From NCBI GenBank assembly GCA_016790695.1, contig JAEUOS010000122.1, positions 17,526 through 81,525 on the forward strand: 64,000 nt of DNA. Direction: 5' to 3'. The translations under genes and the position numbers were made by a program. Each line of letters opens with the position of its first letter. Position 1 is the stretch's first letter. This DNA comes from Burkholderiales bacterium. GTDB lineage: Bacteria; Pseudomonadota; Gammaproteobacteria; Burkholderiales; JAEUOS01. The notes under the pieces are model-generated. The model had not been told where the DNA came from. It did not search any database and saw only the letters and a list, made by a program, of their open reading frames with translations. Positions 56,291 through 64,000 of this stretch are shown one piece after another.

Positions 56291-57010
56291 GGCGGGCGCC
56301 GGCGCCGCGGCGGCCACCCCGAGATGCGCCTCGAGCGCCGCCGGGTCCTGCGCCAGGGCCTCGGACGCGCCAGCCCAGACCACGGCCCCGCGCACCAGGA
56401 TGGCGGCGCGATCGGCCACCGACAGCGCCTTGCGCGCATTCTGCTCGACGATGATCGCGGTCAACTGTTCCTCGCGCACGATGCGGCGGATCGCGGCCAG
56501 CAGTTCGTCGACGATGATCGGCGCCAGCCCCTCGAGCGGCTCGTCGAGCAGCAGCAGCCGCGGGTTGAGCGTCAGGGCGCGGCCGATCGCCAGCATCTGC
56601 TGCTCCCCGCCCGAGAGCCGGTTGCCGAGATTCGCACGCCGCTCGGCCAGCCGCGGGAACATCGCGTAGACGCGCTCCGCCGACCATGGGCCGGGCCGGG
56701 CGACCGCGGTCAGGTTCTCATGCACGGTGAGCGACTTGAAGATGTTGCGCTCCTGCGGCACCCAGCCGATGCCGGCCCGCGCGCGTTCCTCGGGACGCAG
56801 GGCGGTGATGTCACGCCCGTCCAGGCGGATGCTGCCGCCGAAGCGCCGCGTCACGCCGACGATGGTGTCGAGGAGCGTGGTCTTGCCCATGCCGTTGCGG
56901 CCGAGCAGGGCGAGCGCCCGGCCGGCCTCGAGGCGCAGCGACACCCCGGAGAGGACCACCGCTTCGCCGTAGCCGGCCGACAGGTCCTCGAGCTCCAGCA
57001 GGTCAGGCAT
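56279..57010 (-). CDS. livF: Branched-chain amino acid-type ABC importer, ATPase LivF
   Basis: ATPase of 243 residues: Walker A GRNGMGKTT, signature LSGGEQQMLAIGRAL, Walker B LLLDEPLEGLAP, switch His replaced by Gln in IIVEQN, as normal for LivF. The motif GWVPQERNIFKSLTVHENL is also typical. It is the last gene of the minus-strand livKHMGF operon and overlaps livG by 8 bases. Confidence 0.93.
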   Translation of the reverse strand: MPDLLELEDLSAGYGEAVVLSGVSLRLEAGRALALLGRNGMGKTTLLDTIVGVTRRFGGSIRLDGRDITALRPEERARAGIGWVPQERNIFKSLTVHENLTAVARPGPWSAERVYAMFPRLAERRANLGNRLSGGEQQMLAIGRALTLNPRLLLLDEPLEGLAPIIVDELLAAIRRIVREEQLTAIIVEQNARKALSVADRAAILVRGAVVWAGASEALAQDPAALEAHLGVAAAAPAPASAA

Positions 57011-57758
57011 GGACCGGCTCCTCGCCGAGGTAGACCGCCTTGACCCGCTCGTCGCGCGCGATCTCCTGCGGCGTGCCCTCGGTGAAGACCGCGCCGTTGA
57101 CCAGCACGGTGATGCGCTCGGCGAACGAGAACACCAGATCCATGTCGTGCTCGATGAACAGCACCGTCACCTCGCGCGGCAGTGCCGCGACCGCCCCGAG
57201 GATGTCGTGGCGTTCGTCCTCCGGCACGCCGGCCGCCGGCTCGTCGAGCAGGAGGACGCTGGGTCCGCAGGCGATCGCCAGCGCGATCTCGAGCAGGCGC
57301 TGCTTGCCGTACGGCAGGTGCGCGGTGCGCTCGTGCATGACGTCGGCCAGATGGAAGCGCTCGAGGATCTCGGCGATCGAATCGTCGACCGTGCTCCGGC
57401 TGCCCGCCACCCGCCACCAGTCGTGGCCGCGCCCGAGGCGCTCGGACACCGCCAGGCCGACGCTTTCGAGCGGCGACAGGTCGGCGAAGAGCTGGTTGAT
57501 CTGGAACGTGCGCGCGAGGCCGCGCCGGACGCGCCGGTGCGGCGACAGCGCGGTGATGTCGCTGCCCTCGAGGAGCACCCGCCCCGCGTCCGGCGTGAGC
57601 ACGCCGGTCAGCTGGTTGATGAGGGTGGTCTTGCCCGCACCGTTGGGACCGATCAGGGCGTGACGCGCGCCGCGCGCGACCGCGAGCGACACGTTGCTGG
57701 TCGCGGCGATGCCGCCGAAGCTCTTGACCAGCCCGACGGTCTCGAGCGCGGCGCTCAC
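57003..57758 (-). CDS. livG: Branched-chain amino acid-type ABC importer, ATPase LivG
   Basis: ATPase of 251 residues from GTG 57758, which overlaps the livM stop (GTGA). Walker A GPNGAGKTT, LivG-specific GLARTFQINQLFADLSPLE, signature LPYGKQRLLEIALAI and Walker B VLLLDEPAAGVPEDE, then LFIEHDMDLVFSFAERI. Works with LivF to drive the LivHM permease. Confidence 0.93.
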   Translation of the reverse strand: MSAALETVGLVKSFGGIAATSNVSLAVARGARHALIGPNGAGKTTLINQLTGVLTPDAGRVLLEGSDITALSPHRRVRRGLARTFQINQLFADLSPLESVGLAVSERLGRGHDWWRVAGSRSTVDDSIAEILERFHLADVMHERTAHLPYGKQRLLEIALAIACGPSVLLLDEPAAGVPEDERHDILGAVAALPREVTVLFIEHDMDLVFSFAERITVLVNGAVFTEGTPQEIARDERVKAVYLGEEPVHA

Positions 57759-58774
57759 GGGCGCTCCCGCAGGCCGAGGCGGCGCGCACCCTGCGCGACG
57801 GCCGCGTGCCACCACCCGCTCATGCGCTCGCGCCCGACCAGGACGATGATCACCAGGATGAGCCCGATCCAGAACTGCCAGTACTGCGGCGTCAGCGTCG
57901 CCAGCGCGTCCTGCAGGAGCTTGAAGACGACCGCGCCGATCAGCCCGCCGTAGAGGTAGCCGGTGCCGCCGATGATCAGCACCAGGAGCAGGTCGGCCGA
58001 CCGGTCGAACGACAGCACGTCGAGCGAGCAGAACGCGGTGGTCTGGGTGAGCAATGCGCCGGCGACACCGGCGTAGCCGGCCGCCACGGTGTAGATCGCG
58101 ACCAGGCGCGCGTTGACCGGCACGCCGAGCGCGCCGGCGCGCAGCGGATTGCCGCGGATCGACATCAGCGACAGGCCGAACGGCGAATGCACGATGCGCC
58201 GCGCGACCACGAACAGGACGAACAGGACCGCGAGGGCATAGACGTAGGCGGTGTGGCCGGTGATGTCGAACGAAAAGCGTCCGAGCACCGGCGCCATCGT
58301 GATGCCCTGCAGACCGTCGGCGCCGCCGGTGAGCTTGTCGAGGCGGTTGGCGAGTTCGCGCAGCATCATCGCCACCCCGAGCGTGACCATCAGGCGCGTG
58401 AGGTCGGAGCCGCGCAGGACCAGGAAGGCGCAGGCGAAGCCGAGCAGGGCGGCGAGCAGGCCGGCGGCCAGGAGGCCCAGCACGGGCTCGGTGATCAGGG
58501 CGTGCTTGGCGAGGAGTCCGGCCGCATAGGCGCCGAAGCCGAAGAACGCCGCATGGCCCAGCGAGACGATGCCGGCATACCCGAGGATGAGATCGAGGGA
58601 GAGGGCGAACAGGGCGAGGATCGCGATCTCGGCGAGGATGAGGTGCTTGCCCGGCAGCAGGAACACCGAGGCCAGCGCCGCGCCCCAGAACACCAGTTCG
58701 GCGGCGCGCCAGCGCGCGCGCGCGGCGAGGTGGTCCGCGACCGCGGTGGCGAGCACGCCCTGCAACGCGCTCAC
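57755..58774 (-). CDS. livM: Branched-chain amino acid-type ABC importer, permease LivM
   Basis: Permease of 339 residues. The frame is open far upstream; GTG 58774 overlaps the livH stop (GTGA) and gives a standard length. Helical segments include LILAEIAILALFALSLDLILGYAG followed by SLGHAAFFGFGAYAAGLL, and the coupling region SIRGNPLRAGALGVPVN precedes the C-terminal helices with GTGYLYGGLIGAVVF. Confidence 0.92.
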   Translation of the reverse strand: MSALQGVLATAVADHLAARARWRAAELVFWGAALASVFLLPGKHLILAEIAILALFALSLDLILGYAGIVSLGHAAFFGFGAYAAGLLAKHALITEPVLGLLAAGLLAALLGFACAFLVLRGSDLTRLMVTLGVAMMLRELANRLDKLTGGADGLQGITMAPVLGRFSFDITGHTAYVYALAVLFVLFVVARRIVHSPFGLSLMSIRGNPLRAGALGVPVNARLVAIYTVAAGYAGVAGALLTQTTAFCSLDVLSFDRSADLLLVLIIGGTGYLYGGLIGAVVFKLLQDALATLTPQYWQFWIGLILVIIVLVGRERMSGWWHAAVAQGARRLGLRERP

Positions 58775-59631
58775 TTGCCCGCCACCCGGGTGAACAGCCC
58801 CTGCGGCCGCACGATCAGCACCACGATCATGATGGTGTAGATCGCGAAGGCGCCGAACTGCGGGGCGTAGTACTTGCCCGCGACGTCGCCGATGCCCAGC
58901 AGCAGCGCGGCGATGAACGGCCCGGTGATGCTCGAGGTGCCGCCGACCGCCACGACGATCAGGAAATAGATCATGAACTTCAACGGGAAGTGCGGGTCGA
59001 GCCCGAGGATCTCCGCGCCCAGCGCGCCGCCCAGGCCGGCGAGCCCGGACCCGACCGCGAAGGTGAGGGCGAACACGGCGCTGACGTTGATGCCGAGGCC
59101 GCGCGCCGTGCGCGCATCGTCGACCGCGGCACGCAGCCGCGCCCCGAACAGCGTGCGCGCGAGCGCGTACTGCAGTGCGACCGTGATGAGCCCGCACAGG
59201 ATGATGATCAGCAGCCGGTAGCGGCCGATGCCGACGCCGCCCAGGTCGATCTGCCCCTCGAGCGCGCGCGGCAGCTGCACGAACACCTGCTGCGTCCCCA
59301 TCGCGAAGTCGACCGCGGCGACCGCCATGAAGGCGAGACCGATGGTGAACAGCACCTGGTCGAGGTGCGGCTTCGCGTAGACATGGCGGTACAGGGTGCG
59401 CTCCATCAGCGCGCCCAGCAGCGCCGGCACGACGAACGCGGCCAGCAGGCCGGCGGCAAACGGCCAGCCGGCCTTGTTGACCAGCGCCACGGCGACGTAG
59501 CCGCCGGCCATCGCGAAGGCGCCGTGGGCGAGGTTGATGAGGTTCATCAGCCCCATGGTGACCGCGAGGCCGGACGCCAGCACGAACAGCAGCATCCCGT
59601 AGGCGATGCCGTCGAAGAGGATGGTCAGCAT
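58771..59631 (-). CDS. livH: Branched-chain amino acid-type ABC importer, permease LivH
   Basis: Permease of 286 residues from ATG 59631. It starts MLTILFDGIAYGMLLFVLASGLAVTMGLM, with NLAHGAFAMAGGYVAV next; the coupling segment AAVDDARTARGLGINV and VVAVGGTSSITGPFIAALLLG are typical. It is 99 bases downstream of the binding-protein gene; I see no gene in that gap. Confidence 0.92.
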   Translation of the reverse strand: MLTILFDGIAYGMLLFVLASGLAVTMGLMNLINLAHGAFAMAGGYVAVALVNKAGWPFAAGLLAAFVVPALLGALMERTLYRHVYAKPHLDQVLFTIGLAFMAVAAVDFAMGTQQVFVQLPRALEGQIDLGGVGIGRYRLLIIILCGLITVALQYALARTLFGARLRAAVDDARTARGLGINVSAVFALTFAVGSGLAGLGGALGAEILGLDPHFPLKFMIYFLIVVAVGGTSSITGPFIAALLLGIGDVAGKYYAPQFGAFAIYTIMIVVLIVRPQGLFTRVAGK

Positions 59632-59730
59632 GGCATTCGGAGCAGCGCCGCGCGTCCCCCGCGCGCCGGCCCGGCCGGGCGCGCGCAACGCGCGCACCGG
59701 GACGTGCCGGTGCGCGCCGCGGCGCGGCGA

Positions 59731-60915
59731 CTACTTCCTGGCGGCTTCCTTGACCGGATCCTTGACCGCGTTGAAGGTCGCGAACTCGACGTTGTAGAGC
59801 TCGCCGCCGACCTTCTCGACCCGGCGGATGTAGATGTTCTGGATGATGTCCCGGGTTTCCGCGTCGATGCTGATCGGGCCGCGCGGGCTCTCCCAGGCCA
59901 TGCCCTTCATGGCGGCGATCAGCTTGTCGCCATCGGTGTCGCCGTTGGTCTTGCGCAGCGCCTCGTAGATCAGGTGCATGCCGTCGTAGCCGCCGACGGC
60001 CATGAAGTTGGGGCGCAGGCCGTTGTTGGCCTTCCTGAACGCCTCGACGAAGGCCTTGTTGGCGTTCGACGGATGCGCGGCCGAATACAGGTGCGCGGTC
60101 ACCGTGCCGAGCACGGCGTCGCCCATGTTCGGCAGGAGGTCGTCGTCGGTGACGTCCCCGGGGCCGATCACCTTGATCCCGGCCTTGTCGAGCCCGCGTT
60201 CGGCGAACTGCTTCATGAAGGTGCCGCCCTGGCCGGACGGCACGAAGACGAAGATCGCGTCGGGCTGTGCATCGCGCGCACGCTGCAGGAAGGGCGCGAA
60301 GTCGGGATTGGCCAGCGGGATCTTCAGTTCGGCCACGATCTGGCCCCCGGCCTTGACGAAGCGCTCGCCGAACGACTTCTGGGCGTCGGCGCCCGGGGCG
60401 TAGTCGGACACCAGGGTGGCGACCTTGCGGATGCCGTTCTTGGCCGCCCAGTCCGCGATGATCACCGACGACTGCGCGAGGGTGAAGCTGGTGCGCACGA
60501 TGTACGGCGAACGCTCGGTGATGATCGAGGTGCCGGCCGCCATGACCACCTGCGGGACCTTGGCCTGCGTCGCCAGGGGGGCCGCCGCCAGCGCGGCGGG
60601 CGTGACGCCGAAGCCCGCGATGAACGCCACCTTGTCGTTGACGATGAGTTCCTGGGCGACGCGCTTGGTGTTGTCGGGCACCGCGCCGTCGTCCTTGATG
60701 ACGAGTTCGATCTTCTTGCCGGCGACGGTGTCGCCCTTCTGCTGCATGTAGAGGCGGGCGGCGGCGCTGATCTGCTTGCCGGTCGAGGCCTGCTGGCCGG
60801 TCATCGGCAGGATCAGGCCGATCTTGACGGTGCCTTGCGCGCCGGCGGCGCCGCTGGCGATGCCGAGACCCGCGGCGACGATCAATGCGGCCAGGCGGGA
60901 CGGGGTGTTCAACAT
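59731..60915 (-). CDS. livK: Branched-chain amino acid-type ABC importer, binding protein
   Basis: Periplasmic receptor of 394 residues from ATG 60915 (AGGAGACTCCC site upstream), with a Sec signal (LAALIVAAGLGIASGAAGA). The mature part starts TVKIGLILPMTGQQAST and has the type I fold marks VIKDDGAVPDNTKRVAQEL, VPQVVMAAGTS and VGGYDGMHLIYEAL. In this family the ligand may be amino acids, amides, urea or aromatic acids; it cannot be told here. It is the first gene of the operon. Confidence 0.9.
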   Translation of the reverse strand: MLNTPSRLAALIVAAGLGIASGAAGAQGTVKIGLILPMTGQQASTGKQISAAARLYMQQKGDTVAGKKIELVIKDDGAVPDNTKRVAQELIVNDKVAFIAGFGVTPAALAAAPLATQAKVPQVVMAAGTSIITERSPYIVRTSFTLAQSSVIIADWAAKNGIRKVATLVSDYAPGADAQKSFGERFVKAGGQIVAELKIPLANPDFAPFLQRARDAQPDAIFVFVPSGQGGTFMKQFAERGLDKAGIKVIGPGDVTDDDLLPNMGDAVLGTVTAHLYSAAHPSNANKAFVEAFRKANNGLRPNFMAVGGYDGMHLIYEALRKTNGDTDGDKLIAAMKGMAWESPRGPISIDAETRDIIQNIYIRRVEKVGGELYNVEFATFNAVKDPVKEAARK

Positions 60916-61170
60916 GGGAGTCTCCTCGTGCGTGTCGGCCCGGGGCGCGCGTCGGCGATCCCGACTGCCCGGGACGGAAGACCGCATCATCCTCGGCGCA
61001 TTACCAAACAAGAATGGCATGTTCGGACTAGCTGCTATGCCTGTTCGCGATGATTCCCCCGAGCGATCCCCGCACCGCTGCCCATTGCCCCCGCACGCCG
61101 TGCTCGCGCTGCGGATCAGCCTGTGTTACCGTTTCCGCATTCGACCGCATGCATTCCCCCAGTTTCGCCG

Positions 61171-62139
61171 ATGAAGCGTCGCGCGCTGTATAGCCGAACC
61201 GATCGCAAGAGCGGCCCCGCCGCCGCCCCCGCTGCAGACGCCCCGAGCGCGACCCGGCAGGCTGCCGCGCCACCGACTCATGCGGTGCCCGTGCCGGCGG
61301 CTGCGCCCGTCGCGGCACCCGCGCCCCGGACGGGCGGTCGGGCGGCGCGGTTCGTGCGTCGCCACGAGCGCGCGCTGGTGTTCTTCGCCGGCATGCTCGT
61401 CGCCGGCGCGGCGTTCTGGTCAACGCAGCACGGCGCCACCGGCGCGGCATCGCTGACCCAGGAGGACATCGACAACGCGGTCCGGGATTCGCTCGAGAAC
61501 ACGCCGCCGCCGTCGGTGGCCGCCAAGGCCGCCGAGGCGATCCGCGGCGCGGTCGTGCGCGTCGAAGGCGTCTACAGCGGCGCCACCGGCGAGCCGGACA
61601 TGGAAGGCGGGGTCGGCACCGGCGTCGTGGTGGTCGACAAGGGCGTGATCCTCACCAACATGCATGTGATCGCGGGCGCCGAGCGCGTCAAGGTCACCTT
61701 CGCCGACGGCCTCGAGTCGGAGGCGACGGTGATGGGCGTCAAGCCCGAGCACGATCTCGCGGTGCTGCAGGCGAAGACCATTCCGGACGACCTGAAGCCG
61801 GCGACCCTGCGCGGCACCGGCGACCTGCAGGTCGGCGACCACGTGGTCGCGGTCGGGTTTCCGTTCGGGATCGGACCCTCGGCGTCGGCCGGCGTGGTCT
61901 CCGGGCTGCGCCGCGAGTTCGTCTCGCCCGAGGGCAAGCGCGCGCTGTCCAACCTGATCCAGTTCGACGCGGCCGCGAACCCCGGCAATTCCGGCGGTCC
62001 GCTGGTCACGGCCGACGGGCAGGTCGTCGGCATCGTCACTGCCATCCTCAATCCCACCAATCAGCGCGTGTTCATCGGCATCGGTTTCGCCGTGCCGATC
62101 GAGAACGCCGCCAACGCCATCGGCGTCTCGCCGTTCTAG
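61171..62139 (+). CDS. Membrane-anchored trypsin-like serine protease (S1C, DegP-like) without PDZ domain
   Basis: Product of 322 residues from ATG 61171. An N-terminal cytoplasmic stretch rich in Ala and Pro (residues 15-55) is followed by a membrane helix (about 68-84). The protease domain has the triad His165 (TNMHVIAGA), Asp195 (EHDLAVL) and Ser274 (PGNSGGPLV). The chain ends right after the protease domain (IGIGFAVPIENAANAI), so there is no PDZ domain as in DegP or DegS. It is probably a periplasm-facing quality-control or regulatory protease. moxR follows after 36 bases. Confidence 0.9.
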   Translation: MKRRALYSRTDRKSGPAAAPAADAPSATRQAAAPPTHAVPVPAAAPVAAPAPRTGGRAARFVRRHERALVFFAGMLVAGAAFWSTQHGATGAASLTQEDIDNAVRDSLENTPPPSVAAKAAEAIRGAVVRVEGVYSGATGEPDMEGGVGTGVVVVDKGVILTNMHVIAGAERVKVTFADGLESEATVMGVKPEHDLAVLQAKTIPDDLKPATLRGTGDLQVGDHVVAVGFPFGIGPSASAGVVSGLRREFVSPEGKRALSNLIQFDAAANPGNSGGPLVTADGQVVGIVTAILNPTNQRVFIGIGFAVPIENAANAIGVSPF

Positions 62140-62175
62140 CCGGCCCCGTGCCGGCCCTGCCAACCTGGAGCCAGA

Positions 62176-63163
<988 letters not shown>

Positions 63164-63183
<20 letters not shown>

Positions 63184-64000
63184 CCTGCGGCTGGTGACCG
63201 CGGCCGCCGCGCCGGCGGCCGGTGCCGAGGCGATGCTGCGCCGCCTCGAATGGACCGTCCTGCGCCGGCTCGACGGCGCGATCCACGGCAACTATCGCAC
63301 ACTGTTCCGCGGCTTCGGCCTCGACCTGGCCGACCTGCGCGAGTACCACTTCGGCGACGACGTGCGCCACATCGACTGGAACGTCACCGCCCGCACCGGC
63401 ACCCCGCACGTGCGCGAGTTCCACGAGGATCGCGAGGTCACGGCCTGGTTCCTGCTCGATCTGTCCCCGTCGCTCAATTTCGGTTCCGGCGACACCGCCA
63501 AGCGCACGCTGTCGGCGGAATTCGTCGGACTGCTCGCGCGCGTGCTGACCCGCAGCGGCAACCGGGTCGGTGCGATGTTCTACGGCGAGCGCGTCGATGC
63601 CGTGGTGCCGGCGCGCAGCGGGCGTCGGCAGGTATTGCACATCCTGCATCGGATGCTCGATCGCGCGCCGGCGGCGGCGCGCGGCGAAACGGACCTCGGC
63701 GACTTCCTCAAGGGGGCCTTCCGCTTCATTCCGCGCCGTTCGCTGGTGTTCGTGCTGTCGGACTTCATCAGCCGGCCCGGCTGGGAGGCGGCACTGGCGC
63801 GCCTCACGCAGCGCCACGAAGTCGTCGCGGTCCGCCTCTACGACCCGCTCGAGATGGACCTGCCGGACCTGGGCATGGTGCTGATGCGCGACGCCGAGAC
63901 CGGCGAGCAGATCCTGGTCGACACCCACGACAGCGGCTTTCGGCGGCGCTTCGCGGCGGCTGCCGCGAGGCGCGAGGAGGCGCTGCGCGCCGGGTTCGCC
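63164..64000 (+). CDS. DUF58 family protein (3' end outside window)
   Basis: Reading frame open to the end of the window, 279 codons visible. The DUF58 pattern is clear: LEWTVLRRLDGAIHGNYRTLFRG near the start, LADLREYHFGDDVRHIDWNVTART, then the von-Willebrand-like part with FLLDLSPSLNFG and LVFVLSDFISRPG. ATG 63164 overlaps moxR by 20 bases and was chosen. GTG 63194 and ATG 63233 are in-frame alternatives; the last lies close to GAGG. Works with the preceding MoxR ATPase; the target complex is not known. Confidence 0.88.

Overview
The window looks like chromosomal DNA of a GC-rich betaproteobacterium, most likely of the order Burkholderiales. Four things point that way. The gltA-sucA-sucB-lpdA-zapE order is typical of that group. 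There are seven periplasmic Bug/TctC-type binding proteins with no TctA/TctB membrane partners. Families common in that group are present (DUF2788, DUF2189/BPSS1780, IclR-controlled aromatic genes). Coding is very dense, with many ATGA/GTGA stop-start overlaps. I see no rRNA, tRNA, insertion sequence, prophage or CRISPR. No gap between genes exceeds 300 bases; the longest are 885-1156 (272 bp) and 60916-61170 (255 bp), and I see no gene in either.

Layout. 1-8140 (+): end of citrate synthase, the three 2-oxoglutarate dehydrogenase subunits and the ATPase ZapE. 8107-13670 (-): an FdrA / carbamate kinase / YlbF / YlbE / DUF2848 operon of the oxamate transcarbamylase type, with a GntR-like palindrome just upstream. 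13776-16380 (-): fabI, an endonuclease/exonuclease/phosphatase-family protein and a Bug protein. 16469-23104 (+): a four-gene peptide-type ABC importer of unusual architecture. 23181-26944 (+): Bug protein, thioesterase, aldehyde dehydrogenase and SDR. 26993-28087 (-): AI-2E-family membrane protein.

28166-43779 is the most interesting part. It holds an IclR-type regulator (-) and a divergent run of 17 genes (+). The first six are maleylacetate reductase, both 3-oxoadipate CoA-transferase subunits, and an amidohydrolase enclosed by two paralogous 3-hydroxyisobutyrate-dehydrogenase-like enzymes. The next eleven include a hydroxyquinol-type intradiol dioxygenase, a nitroreductase-fold enzyme, an FAH-family hydrolase, an exported metallo-beta-lactamase-fold protein, a dienelactone-hydrolase-like protein, three Bug proteins and an unrecognised alpha/beta-barrel-like protein. 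Together they outline hydroxyquinol -> maleylacetate -> 3-oxoadipate -> 3-oxoadipyl-CoA. No oxygenase that would make hydroxyquinol and no thiolase is present. Two near-identical 15-bp palindromes lie in the regulator/enzyme gap.

43810-46246 (-): two SGNH-type proteins, one with a PEP-CTERM tail. 46383-50403 (+): LysR regulator, two Bug proteins and two small membrane proteins. 50430-53142 (-): dihydroorotate-dehydrogenase-like protein and GMC oxidoreductase. 53289-56290 (+): small exported protein with a DUF1800/DUF1501 pair. 56279-60915 (-): complete branched-chain-amino-acid-type ABC importer. 61171-64000 (+): membrane-anchored trypsin-like protease without PDZ, MoxR ATPase and the start of a DUF58 protein. 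All function calls come from reading motifs and gene order; no database search was run.
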